Positions 44,225 through 52,986 of a stretch of DNA of 58,667 nucleotides are shown piece after piece. Every line of letters begins with the position of its first letter. Positions within the stretch are counted from its first letter, which is position 1. The stretch is from Botrimarina hoheduenensis (GTDB lineage Bacteria > Planctomycetota > Planctomycetia > Pirellulales > Lacipirellulaceae). The stretch is from contig NZ_SJPH01000007.1 of NCBI RefSeq assembly GCF_007859815.1, positions 108,362 to 167,028 of the forward strand, in the 5' to 3' direction. A program made the translations under genes and the position numbers. The notes under the pieces are model-generated. The model was not told the DNA's origin. It ran no database searches and was given only the letters and a program-made list of their open reading frames with translations.

Positions 44225-46594
44225 ATGCACTTCTTAGCCAAGACCAGCCAATTGCTTGGCGCGCTAGCGGGGCGAGAGGGGGTGCCGCTGCGGGGCGGCC
44301 TGCTCCTGGCGGCACTTGGTGTTGGGCTCCTCAGCGGCACCTTCTTGCGGGCAGAACCGCCCGTCGAGAGCGCCGAGCCGTTCGACACGATTGTCTTGAA
44401 GCAAGGTACCGAGCTGCGTGTTGAACTGTTGCCGCTGCCTACTCGTCGAGGGTTTCGTCTACCAACCTCGGGGCGAGTGCAGGCAGTCGCCCGCAACGCC
44501 GCGGCCGAGCAGCTCACGATCGAGTGGTCGGCTGTTGGCCGGTTGGTGTTGTTTGAAGATCGGCTGCTTGAGTCCGCGGCCTCGGCGCTGGGTGAGCAAG
44601 ACTTCGGCAAAACGTTCCGGCTGCTGGTTCGTCTGGAGCAGTTAGACGCGGCCTGGCCGGGGCTAGAAGTCGGCTTTCAGAGGCTGCTCCGTGCGGAGGC
44701 GCTCGCACGATTCCGCAAGGGCCAGTACGACCACGCCTTGGCTTTGTTGCAAACCTTGCACGAGCGGTCCCCTTCCGCCAGCGGTACCGCCAACGCGGTT
44801 GACGCGGTGGGCAGCCAGATGCTCGAAGCGCTCTGGACGGCCGAAGATTATCGGGGCATGCGCACGACGATCGACGTGCTCAACACACAGTTCCCCGGCC
44901 TCAAGCTCCGCACGCCGAAAGTCTGGGAACAGCGCTTGCTGGTCGCTCAGCAGGCCCTGTTCGATCAGGCCGAGGCGGCACTCGCCGCGGGCGAATTCTG
45001 GGCGGCGCGTGAAAAAGCGCTCGGTGCTGCGGCGCTGCTGCCGCTAGGCGAGCGTGGCGAACGCCTGCTCTCGCAGATCCAGGGGGCGACGCCCGCCGTG
45101 CGGATCGGCGTGTTCGTCCCGGCCCCCTGGAAAGCGGCACCCCCGCGTCGCGTGGACCGGCCGGCATCGCGCAGGCTCGGACGTCTCAGAAGCGATGCCC
45201 TGGTCTGGCTCGACGATTACCGCGGGCAGGGGGGCGTCTACGGATCGCCGCTGGGCAAGGTCATCGCGGCCGACGATCGCCGTTCGGTGAGCCTCCTGAT
45301 CGATCCGTTGATTCTGCAAACCGAGGCGGACGCGGCCTACTTGGTGGCGCGGGAGTTGTTGACGATTACCGCGGATCCCCCAGCCGCTTTCGCGCCGCTG
45401 GCAGAATTGCTCAAGACGGTGCGGGTGGTCGCACCGGGGACCGTCGAGCTGGGACTCAAGGTGCCCCACCTCAATCCGCCAAGCCTGTTGCTGGGCCCGC
45501 TCCCGCAGTCGCTGGAGGGTATCGCCCCGCAGGGCTGGAAGCTGAACAAAAAAACCCGCGACGAGACCGTCTACGAGAGTCAGACCAAACGACCAACCGG
45601 TTTTTCCTACTTTGCCGAAAAGCGCTACAGCACCGACACCGACGCGGTGCGTGATCTGTTGGCGGGCGACCTCGACGTGCTTGCCGACGTGCCACCCTGG
45701 CGGATCGCGGCGCTTCGCAAGTCCGAGGCGGTGGCGGTTGGTCGCTACCGCACCCCCACGCTGCACTGTCTTGTGGTGGGCCCCAAGTCGCGGCTTGCGG
45801 TCGAGCGCGATACGCGCCGGGCGTTGAGCTACTTGGTCCCACGCGACTACTTTGTCGAAGAACTGCTACTAGGCGGCCGGAGCGAGAGCGGTTTCGGTCC
45901 GATCTCAGGGCCGTTTCCTTACGGCCTGACCCTGAGTGATCCGCTCCGGTATGCCTATCAAGATTCGATCAGCCCCCAGGCCCACGAGCCGCGTCTAGCA
46001 GGGCTCCTGTTGGCGCTGGCAGCAAAGCTCCAGCGCGAGGCGCAGGGCTCGGCACAGGTAGAAGCCGACACCGACACCGACACCGACACCGAAGCAGAAG
46101 CCGATGCGGAAGAAGAAGACCCCGCACCGCTGGTGCTGATCTACCCGCCCAGTCCCGTCGCCCGGCTTGCGTGCCAGACCATCGCCGAGCAGTTTTCGGC
46201 CATTGGCTCCACGGTCGTGCTGCGCGAGATCGTCGATGAAATCGAGCTAACCACGACCACCGATTACGATCTGCGCTACGCCGAGATCCGTGTGGACGAG
46301 CCGATGACCCAGGCGTGGGAGGTGCTCGGTCCGGGCGGCGTGGCGGGAGACTGTTCTTCGGCGTTGTTGGCGGCCCTGGAACGCGTGCCCCGCGCGAGCA
46401 GCGGACAGCAACTCAGCGAAGCGATGGCGGATATCTTTCAAATCGCTTACGGCGATCTGCAGGTGATTCCCCTCTGGCAAACGGTCGATCATTTCGCGTG
46501 GCGAAAAAGTCTCGCCGGCTTGCCCGATGAAACGGTTGATCTCTATCAAACGTTTGCCGATTGGCAAAACCAGAGCCGACGGGGCAAGCCATGA
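44225..46594 (+). CDS. TPR-like plus peptide-binding-type (SBP_bac_5) periplasmic protein
   Basis: 789 residues. The N-terminal hydrophobic segment (GLLLAALGVGLLSGTFLRA) exports it. A helical, TPR-like region (about 110-290) precedes a domain resembling the solute-binding proteins of oligopeptide transporters: ALSYLVPRDYFVEELLLGG, GPISGPFPYG, ACQTIAEQFSAIGSTVVLRE and LQVIPLWQTVDHFAW are the usual landmarks. No ABC permease or ATPase gene is near, so it is an orphan. A (GACACC)4 tract at 46067-46090 codes TDTDTDT in an acidic loop. Its stop overlaps the next start (ATGA). Start ATG 44225 precedes the hydrophobic segment. Confidence 0.75.
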   Translation: MHFLAKTSQLLGALAGREGVPLRGGLLLAALGVGLLSGTFLRAEPPVESAEPFDTIVLKQGTELRVELLPLPTRRGFRLPTSGRVQAVARNAAAEQLTIEWSAVGRLVLFEDRLLESAASALGEQDFGKTFRLLVRLEQLDAAWPGLEVGFQRLLRAEALARFRKGQYDHALALLQTLHERSPSASGTANAVDAVGSQMLEALWTAEDYRGMRTTIDVLNTQFPGLKLRTPKVWEQRLLVAQQALFDQAEAALAAGEFWAAREKALGAAALLPLGERGERLLSQIQGATPAVRIGVFVPAPWKAAPPRRVDRPASRRLGRLRSDALVWLDDYRGQGGVYGSPLGKVIAADDRRSVSLLIDPLILQTEADAAYLVARELLTITADPPAAFAPLAELLKTVRVVAPGTVELGLKVPHLNPPSLLLGPLPQSLEGIAPQGWKLNKKTRDETVYESQTKRPTGFSYFAEKRYSTDTDAVRDLLAGDLDVLADVPPWRIAALRKSEAVAVGRYRTPTLHCLVVGPKSRLAVERDTRRALSYLVPRDYFVEELLLGGRSESGFGPISGPFPYGLTLSDPLRYAYQDSISPQAHEPRLAGLLLALAAKLQREAQGSAQVEADTDTDTDTEAEADAEEEDPAPLVLIYPPSPVARLACQTIAEQFSAIGSTVVLREIVDEIELTTTTDYDLRYAEIRVDEPMTQAWEVLGPGGVAGDCSSALLAALERVPRASSGQQLSEAMADIFQIAYGDLQVIPLWQTVDHFAWRKSLAGLPDETVDLYQTFADWQNQSRRGKP

Positions 46595-48000
46595 TCTGCT
46601 TCCGAAACCTTAGGCTGTCGCTCATCGCGTTCGCGCTGCTGGCGATTCTCGTACCGTGCCGTGGTGTCGAGGCGGCACCGGCGCTGTGGACCGCCTCGCC
46701 CTATCGCGTGCTGGTGCGTCTCCAGGGCCAGGGTCCCCATCTGACGACCGAATCGGCACGGGCGGCACTCTCCCGTGAGTTGGAATATCGATTCACAGCA
46801 AGGCTGGGTTCATTCTGGCGTGCTCAGATCGATTGGGCTTCTGGCGATACCGTTGCCGACGGCTTAGAAGCCCCCCCGCTCACCGGTGCGCCGACGCCCC
46901 ACAAAGTCTTCGACATCCGGCTCGCCGAAGCTGACGGCGTTACGCTCACCACGCGTGAGTACGACACAACGCTGGGACGATGGAGCAACCCGCTGGTCTC
47001 CTATGCCGCGGAAGTGGCTCTGACCCCTGATGCGGTGTTCAGCGCCGTGACCGATGTGTTCCGTCCGATCGCAGCGTTTGATGTCGATCCCGAGGATCCG
47101 AGTCGTGTGTGGTTGGCGTTTCGCGGGGCTGAGTTAGCGCCCACCAACGCAATCGCGAACGTTGCCGCCGATGCGGTGCTGCTGCCGTTCACCCGTCGCG
47201 TGGATCGGCAGGGAGAGCCCCTGCCCGAGGGGGCCAAGATCACGCCCTGGACTTACTTGATTGCGCTTCCCGAGGCGAAGGATGCCGACTCAACCCGCAG
47301 CACGGCGCGCGTGGTGAGCCATACGCGGCTCCCGTTTGGCTCGCGGCGTCGGGGGCGGGTCGAACAGATCGCGATCCCGGTGCGGCGCGAAGAGCGGGCT
47401 CCGACTCGGCTCCGCTTGGTCGATCAGCAACATCCCGAACAGCGACTGCGCGGCTACGAAGTGCTGCTGAGCGAGGTCGGGGCGTCCGATCAGCTTGAAC
47501 GATTGACTCGTACCGATGCGGCAGGCGAAGCGCTGATCCCCGCTACCCGTCCGATCGTTATGGCGCACGTACGCTGCGGTCGCGCTGTGGTGGCGAGCTT
47601 GCCGATTGTCGCGGGGGCGGAGCCGGTGGTTGAGGTGGCCTTGCTTAACGAGTCACCGAGGCTGCAAGCCGAAACACGCGTTAGCCAGCTGCAAGAAGAA
47701 TTGTTCGACGTTTCCGCACGGCGGAATCTGTTGTTGGCACGTGCGCGGGTCAGTCTGGAGGAAGGCGAGGGCGACCGTGCGCGTGAGCTGATCCAGCGGC
47801 TTGAGCGGCTGCCCGGACGCGCTCAGTTCAGCCAACGCATCACCCGGCTGGAAGAGCTGTATCGTGCCGATCATCCGGTTTCGAAGCAGCGTTTGGAACG
47901 GCTATTTTTGAAGACACGCGAAGCGATCGCGGCCGCTTTCGATCCGCGTGCGGTGCGTGACCTTGAGGCCGAGGTGCTGTCCAGCCGACCCGGTGGCTGA
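46591..48000 (+). CDS. Secreted protein of unknown function, last gene of exb cluster
   Basis: 469 residues with a signal peptide (LSLIAFALLAILVPCRGVEA). The mature part has no recognised domain. A middle region has a beta-rich pattern (TRLRLVDQQHPEQRLRGYEVLLSE, LIPATRPIVMAHVRCG), and the last 130 residues are helical with Arg/Leu/Glu (RRNLLLARARVSLEEGEGDRARELIQRLERL). Its start sits in the ATGA overlap with the peptide-binding-type gene, which implies coupled translation and a joint function. No homologue can be named from sequence reading. Confidence 0.7.
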   Translation: MICFRNLRLSLIAFALLAILVPCRGVEAAPALWTASPYRVLVRLQGQGPHLTTESARAALSRELEYRFTARLGSFWRAQIDWASGDTVADGLEAPPLTGAPTPHKVFDIRLAEADGVTLTTREYDTTLGRWSNPLVSYAAEVALTPDAVFSAVTDVFRPIAAFDVDPEDPSRVWLAFRGAELAPTNAIANVAADAVLLPFTRRVDRQGEPLPEGAKITPWTYLIALPEAKDADSTRSTARVVSHTRLPFGSRRRGRVEQIAIPVRREERAPTRLRLVDQQHPEQRLRGYEVLLSEVGASDQLERLTRTDAAGEALIPATRPIVMAHVRCGRAVVASLPIVAGAEPVVEVALLNESPRLQAETRVSQLQEELFDVSARRNLLLARARVSLEEGEGDRARELIQRLERLPGRAQFSQRITRLEELYRADHPVSKQRLERLFLKTREAIAAAFDPRAVRDLEAEVLSSRPGG

Positions 48001-48092
48001 TCCGTACCCCGCCGTATGAGCGATGCCCCAACGCCTCAGCCATGTCCTCGGTTGCTGCGTCGCCACAGCGTTACGCGGAGCTTCTTGCCGCG

Positions 48093-49463
48093 CTAACCGC
48101 CGGTGAAACGGCGCCACAGCGAGCCGCTCGGACCCGGTGGTTCCGAAGCGGGCGTGTCGCCGTCGTCGTAAACCGGGTCCTCCGCTTCTTGCTTTTCTCG
48201 CTCGTGAAGCTGTTCGGCGACACGGCTCGAAACGTCGGTCGGCAGACCGATCGTGTCCGGTAGGTTGCCGCTCGGATCGTTGGTTAGCAGCCGCTTTCGT
48301 TCGGTGGGCCGCAGCAGCGCTTGCGCCACGAGATCGGCCGCGGCAAGTTGATCGTGCTCGCCGTGCAGCCAGCGGAGCGCGTCGACCACCTGAGCGGCCG
48401 ATTCGATGCGTTCGCGGGGGTTCTTGGCCATCATGCGTCCAAGCAAATTGATCGCTGTAGGAGAGAGTTTGTCGTTTAGGGTCAGGGGATTGGTTGGCTC
48501 GTCGGACACGTGACGACGCATCTTTTCGAGGTGACTGCCACCGGGGAACGGAACCTTGCCCGTGAGCGCGTAGTACAGTGTGCAGCCGAGCGAGTAGATA
48601 TCGCTGACCGGCACAATGCGGCCCGGATGACGGATCACCTCGGGTGCCAGATAGTCGCTCGTGCCAACGATCTTGCCCTTGCCCTGCGGCGTGACGCCGG
48701 TGGCGTCCTCGTCAAGGAACCAGGCTAGTCCCAGATCGATCACCTTGACGTCTCCCTCGGGCGTCAGCAGCAGGTTGCCGGGCTTCACGTCTCGGTGTAC
48801 CAGTCCGCGGCGATGGGCGTAGTCGATCGCCACCGCGGCCTGTTCGATCAAGCAGGCGGCAACCCCTTCGGGGAGCGGTCCCATGCGGCGCCGGATCAAC
48901 CGGCGGAGGTCGATTCCCGGCACGTACTCGGTGACGAGGAAATACGTTTCGCCATCGCGATCGGCGTAAGAAACCCGCACCAGGTTCGGGTGGTCGAGCT
49001 GCGCTTGAGCGCGGATCTCGTGCCGGAAGCTGGCAATGGCCTCAGGCGTGGAGCGGTTGTGCGGTAGCACCTTGATCGCTTCGACGCGTCCCAACAGCTC
49101 GTGTTCTCCCTTGAACACGTGCCCCATACCACCGCTGCCGATGGAATCGAGAATGCGATAGGCGCCGAGCGTGAACTTGGTGCGTCCCTTGTTGAGCTGC
49201 TCGATCTGCCAACGATTCACGCGGCCTGATTCGATCAATAGCGCCGCGTAGTATTCGTCTTGTTGCTGTTCATTCTTGGGCAGCTTGGCGACTACCGCCG
49301 AATCAATGCGATTCAACAGCAGCGCATCGACCAAACCGCTCGTCACGAGCGCTTGACGGAAGAGCGTCGAACGCAACGCGCCGCCTGCCAAGTCATTGGC
49401 AGAGGGAAGAGGCGGGGGCTCAAACGAACCACCACGCGGCGGCGGAGAAGGGGGCGTAGGCAA
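48093..49463 (-). CDS. Ser/Thr protein kinase with N-terminal helical module
   Basis: 456 residues. After a Pro-rich start comes a helical module (about 33-95), then the kinase domain: glycine loop SIGSGGMGHVFKGE, Lys131 in RVEAIKVLPHN, catalytic HRDVKPGNLLL (Asp225), Mg site VIDLGLAWF (DLG instead of DFG), and YLAPEVIRHPG. These support an active Hanks-type kinase. The C-terminal 60 residues are polar, without a membrane span, so the kinase is probably soluble. It is convergent with the exb cluster. The module before the kinase domain resembles the N-terminus of the propeller protein at 40856, which hints at a link. Confidence 0.9.
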   Translation of the reverse strand: MPTPPSPPPRGGSFEPPPLPSANDLAGGALRSTLFRQALVTSGLVDALLLNRIDSAVVAKLPKNEQQQDEYYAALLIESGRVNRWQIEQLNKGRTKFTLGAYRILDSIGSGGMGHVFKGEHELLGRVEAIKVLPHNRSTPEAIASFRHEIRAQAQLDHPNLVRVSYADRDGETYFLVTEYVPGIDLRRLIRRRMGPLPEGVAACLIEQAAVAIDYAHRRGLVHRDVKPGNLLLTPEGDVKVIDLGLAWFLDEDATGVTPQGKGKIVGTSDYLAPEVIRHPGRIVPVSDIYSLGCTLYYALTGKVPFPGGSHLEKMRRHVSDEPTNPLTLNDKLSPTAINLLGRMMAKNPRERIESAAQVVDALRWLHGEHDQLAAADLVAQALLRPTERKRLLTNDPSGNLPDTIGLPTDVSSRVAEQLHEREKQEAEDPVYDDGDTPASEPPGPSGSLWRRFTGG

Positions 49464-49611
49464 GAGCGCGGCTCAACGAGATGAAAAGCCCGGCTGCGAC
49501 CCAGCCAAGCGCCCCGCCAACATAGACGCAAGCTTCCTGCGCCTGCAAACCCTTATGAACGATTCGATCGCTAGCGGCTGACCTTCTGCCCGAACGTGCT
49601 CCTAACCGCGT

Positions 49612-49655
49612 AAAAAAAACCTCGATGCGACTCTGCACGGCAGAATCGCATCGAG
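49612..49655 (-). terminator. Rho-independent terminator of the outer-membrane protein gene
   Basis: On the minus strand a 16-pair stem (ctcgatgcgattctgc / gcagagtcgcatcgag, one G-U pair) is followed by GG and eight T residues (49619-49612). It begins 27 bases past the stop of the gene at 49682. This is the clearest terminator in the window. Confidence 0.93.
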
Positions 49656-49681
49656 ACTGATTAGCAGAGATTGGACCTTGC

Positions 49682-50566
49682 TCAATACTCGGCACCAAGG
49701 CGGAACGTGAAGCCGCTCCAGCCGGCGTCGGTCAGGTAGGCTTCGTCGGAGGCGTCGCCCTTAATGGCCGCATCGCTCCAGTTCTGTAGCTCAGCGCCGG
49801 CTCCGTAAACCAGCGTTACGCCCCGACCGATCCGCGTTCTGCCTTCATAACCAGCGGCGAGTTCCACTTGCAGGCTGGTGTTGTCAAAACCCATGCCCGT
49901 CGAGTCATCGAGATCGCCCTCATCCGCGAGGAAGACATCGCCCGCCACAACCGACAGACGGCTGCGAGCGTACAAGCGGTGGTTGCAACGAATGTATTGG
50001 CTGAGTTCCAAGCCGGTCGTAATGCCGACGCCATCGACGGTCCACTCGAGGTCGGTGTCGTCGTACAGATTAAACTCGCTCCAGCGGATGCCACCGAAGC
50101 CCTCGATGAACGTCGAGCGGGCGATCTGCACCCGCTTGTAGATTTCGGCGTCGAAGGTGTAAGCATCGACGGCGACAAAACCGCCACTGCCCGTGGTGGG
50201 GGCGGACTCGTCGAAGTACCAGTAACGGACTCGTGCGCCGAGACCGTCGCAATTCTCGACACCCAGCGTAAAGCGGGGTGAGAACTCGAAGTCGAACTCC
50301 GCGTTACCTTTGTTGCCGATCATCTCGCCGGCGTCGCTCGACTGCACGCCGCCCGACTGGTTGTACTTGAGGAACATAAAGTCGACGTCGAAGACCACGG
50401 TTGGCATTCCCGTGTTGCAGCAGCAGGCGTTACTGTAGCCGCAGAGTTCGATCGCCGAGTCCATGTCGCTGGCCGAAGCCAGTTGGGCGTCGAGCTCGGC
50501 GCCGTGGGCACCACCACTGATCATGCACGCCGCCAGCGCAGCGATCGCCAGAATGTTCCGCCTCAT
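49682..50566 (-). CDS. Outer-membrane beta-barrel protein candidate
   Basis: 294 residues: a signal peptide (RNILAIAALAACMISGGAHGAE), a Cys cluster (CGYSNACCCNTG), then alternating beta-strand sequence to the end (VVFDVDFMFLKYNQSGG, GLGARVRYWYFDES, RIGRGVTLVYGAGAELQNW). The C-terminal residues FTFRLGAEY end in an aromatic, as the last strand of outer-membrane barrels does. It resembles Lpg1974-type porin-like proteins. A strong GGAGGG ribosome site and a strong terminator suggest high expression as a single-gene unit. Confidence 0.78.
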   Translation of the reverse strand: MRRNILAIAALAACMISGGAHGAELDAQLASASDMDSAIELCGYSNACCCNTGMPTVVFDVDFMFLKYNQSGGVQSSDAGEMIGNKGNAEFDFEFSPRFTLGVENCDGLGARVRYWYFDESAPTTGSGGFVAVDAYTFDAEIYKRVQIARSTFIEGFGGIRWSEFNLYDDTDLEWTVDGVGITTGLELSQYIRCNHRLYARSRLSVVAGDVFLADEGDLDDSTGMGFDNTSLQVELAAGYEGRTRIGRGVTLVYGAGAELQNWSDAAIKGDASDEAYLTDAGWSGFTFRLGAEY

Positions 50567-50760
50567 CGCGAACCCTCCGTGGTTCTAGTTGTTAGCTATT
50601 CCTTGATTGGACGCCACGTCAGACGCTGGCGGCCCGAGCTAACTTCTTCTATCGTTCCACAGAGATGCGGAAACCAGCATGGGGCGTTTGCTGAGCATTC
50701 CTAACGCAAGCCGCATAATCCGAAGTCGTGCCGAGTCGTCGGCCAGTCGGTCTGCCATAG

Positions 50761-51426
50761 CTAGCGAAGCAGCGCTTCGGAAACCGGTGGAAGTCGTCGG
50801 CACTGGTTTGCGGAAGACGGCAAAAACTCCACCGTTGTTGGATACCCCTGAGCCGGCACCTGAGCGATAGTGCTGCTAGCAATCGTCGGTGGCACTTCGC
50901 CTTCACGCAGCGTGCGCAGCACTAACGCGTCGAGCTGGGGCAGGCTGTAGAAGTCTTTCGCAAACCGCTTTCCGCTGCTCTCTACAGCGATAAACACATC
51001 GGTCGTCAGCGGTTTGGACCGCACGTAGAATCGCTCCGTTTCGAGCGTGCTTAGCAGCGTCTGCAACTCAGATGTTGGTATTACTAGATTGCGAACAGCC
51101 GCAGGCGCTGGCGTCTCGGCAGCCTTGCCGAACTTACGGGCCCACCAGCCGAGTTTCTCGTGCTGCGGTTCAACGACAAGGGTAACGCCAGCCTGATCCG
51201 GCGTGCCTGTTGTAGAAGGCCCCTCGATCTGGAGCAGACAAAGCGACGCCGGAGGAAAGCTCCCACCTCCGCTAGCAACGTTGAGTCGATCGGCCTCAGT
51301 GACGTAGGTAACTTTAACGGCTTCGGCGTTGTTGCCGCGGGGTTGCTCGGCGCGAGCGAGGACCGCTAGCGCTCCCTGTGCTAGCACAAAAACTAGCGGC
51401 ATTAATAGCTGTGCTGCTCGGCGCAT
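50761..51426 (-). CDS. Secreted hypothetical protein
   Basis: 221 residues with a signal peptide (LLMPLVFVLAQGALAVLARAE). The mature part shows a mixed pattern (VKVTYVTEADRLNVASGGG, SLCLLQIEG, LVIPTSELQTLLSTLETERF, FIAVESSGKRFAKDF). No family was recognised. It lies between the outer-membrane protein gene and a pseudouridine synthase gene, all on the minus strand, with gaps of about 190 and 126 bases, so co-transcription is not evident. Confidence 0.6.
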   Translation of the reverse strand: MRRAAQLLMPLVFVLAQGALAVLARAEQPRGNNAEAVKVTYVTEADRLNVASGGGSFPPASLCLLQIEGPSTTGTPDQAGVTLVVEPQHEKLGWWARKFGKAAETPAPAAVRNLVIPTSELQTLLSTLETERFYVRSKPLTTDVFIAVESSGKRFAKDFYSLPQLDALVLRTLREGEVPPTIASSTIAQVPAQGYPTTVEFLPSSANQCRRLPPVSEALLR

Positions 51427-51552
51427 CGTCTTGACGGGAACCGTAGCCGACCATCCGTGCGCCTCCGCAGGCGCGACCCCTACTTCCGTTGTCGTCGGAA
51501 CGCCAAGAAGTCTTTAGCAGTGGGGCCTACGGAGCTAGTGGCTACGACCAAC

Positions 51553-52242
51553 TTACGGGGTCGAGCGTATTTCCTTCATCTCCGCGTCGAACCATTTGTT
51601 CCAACCTTTCGGCGGTGGCGCTTCCAGAAGCAGTGGGGTTCGTCGCACGGGGTGCTCGAGCGCCAAACGCCACGCGTGCAGCGCGATGCCCGGCTTGTAG
51701 GGGCGCGTGGCCCCGTACTTAGCATCGCCCACCACGGGCGTCCCTACTTTGGCAAGCTGTACGCGGATCTGGTGCTTACGGCCGGTGATTAAACGCACCT
51801 CCAGCAGGCTGGTCTCGCGCTCGCGGGCAACGACCCGATAGTGCAGCCGCGCCAGTTGAGCGCCCGGTGAATCGGGCTGAGTGGCGTAAGTCTTGCGGTT
51901 GCGTTCGTCGATTGCCAAATGATGTTCGAGGGTCGCTTCGTCCGGTTCGAGCCGCCCTTCCACGCAGGCCAGATAGCGTTTTTCCACTTCTCGGCCTTTG
52001 AAAGCAGCCGTCAGTCGGGCCGCCGCTTTGGAGGTGCGCGCCAGCAGCAGCACGCCGCTCACCGGCAGGTCGAGCCGGCTGACAACCCCCAGGTACACCT
52101 CGCCCGGCTTGTTGTACTTGTCACGCAAATAGGCTTTGGCTTGTTGGACAAGCGAGTCACGCTCGGCTTCGACTCCCATGGTGGCCAGCCCCGCGGGTTT
52201 AGCGACCGCCAGCAGATGGTTATCTTCAAATAGCACCCGCAT
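51553..52242 (-). CDS. RluA-family RNA pseudouridine synthase
   Basis: 229 residues. The catalytic Asp lies in GVVSRLDLPVSGVLLLARTS, the RluA-family motif, here with SRLD where HRLD is usual. Other landmarks: LAVAKPAGLATM at the N-terminus, EKRYLACVEG, and the C-terminal LITGRKHQIRVQLAKVGTPVVGDAKYG. No S4 domain is present, so it is a short RluA/RluC-type enzyme acting on rRNA or tRNA uridines; the exact site cannot be told. It is divergent from maf. Confidence 0.87.
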   Translation of the reverse strand: MRVLFEDNHLLAVAKPAGLATMGVEAERDSLVQQAKAYLRDKYNKPGEVYLGVVSRLDLPVSGVLLLARTSKAAARLTAAFKGREVEKRYLACVEGRLEPDEATLEHHLAIDERNRKTYATQPDSPGAQLARLHYRVVARERETSLLEVRLITGRKHQIRVQLAKVGTPVVGDAKYGATRPYKPGIALHAWRLALEHPVRRTPLLLEAPPPKGWNKWFDAEMKEIRSTP

Positions 52243-52340
52243 AATCGTTTACCGCCTTAATCGTCCGCGAATCGGCCACCGCCGCGCCCGCTGTTGGGCA
52301 GCTTACGGCGAGAGGCGCTTGCTCCCCCCCCAATTAGCCA

Positions 52341-52976
52341 ATGTGTTCGCCCCAGCTGATCCTTGCCAGTGCCTCACCCCGTCGCCGTGAGCTGCTCGAA
52401 GCGGCCGGTTACGCTTTTCAGGTGGTATCGCCGCGCGAAGGGGCCGAACCCGAGGGCGCTTGCTCGGCCTGCGGACCGGCCCAACTGGTGGTTGATCTGG
52501 CCGTGGCAAAGCTCCGCGACGTGCTGGATCAACTCCGCCTAAAAGGGGCGCAAGCAGATCCCCGGCCAACTACGCTGGTTCTGGCGGCCGATACGGTTGC
52601 CGAATGCGGCGGCCAGGTGCTCGGCAAACCCCGCAACGAAGACCACGCCGTGGCTATGATGCGGATGCTTAGCGGCACCGAGCATCGAGTTTACACGGGG
52701 GTGGCGCTCGCGACGCTCACCTCCCGCGGTCAACCCTACGCCGAAGCGGTTATCACCACTCTACGCATGAACGATCTGAGCGAGGCCTGGATTGCCAACT
52801 ACGCGGAGAGTGGGGCGTGGGAAGGCAAGGCGGGCGGCTTTGGCTATCAAGATGGACTGGGCTTTGTCCACGTAGTTGCCGGCAGCGAGTCGAACGTTGT
52901 TGGCTTGCCGATGGAGCGCGTTGCCGAGCTGTTGGCCGATCGCGGTGTTCACCCCTCCTTAAAATCAACCCTCTGA
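52341..52976 (+). CDS. maf: Maf-family nucleotide pyrophosphatase
   Basis: Hydrolyses non-canonical or ordinary NTPs to NMP and PPi, a house-cleaning role. 211 residues. Typical sequence: LILASASPRRRELLEAAGYAF at the start, VLAADTVAECGGQVLGKPRNE with the catalytic Asp, AVAMMRMLSGTEHRVYTGVAL, and near the end ESGAWEGKAGGFGYQDGLGFVH. ATG 52341. The next gene begins 10 bases after its stop, so the two are probably co-transcribed. Confidence 0.92.
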   Translation: MCSPQLILASASPRRRELLEAAGYAFQVVSPREGAEPEGACSACGPAQLVVDLAVAKLRDVLDQLRLKGAQADPRPTTLVLAADTVAECGGQVLGKPRNEDHAVAMMRMLSGTEHRVYTGVALATLTSRGQPYAEAVITTLRMNDLSEAWIANYAESGAWEGKAGGFGYQDGLGFVHVVAGSESNVVGLPMERVAELLADRGVHPSLKSTL

Positions 52977-52986
52977 GAACCGCCGC

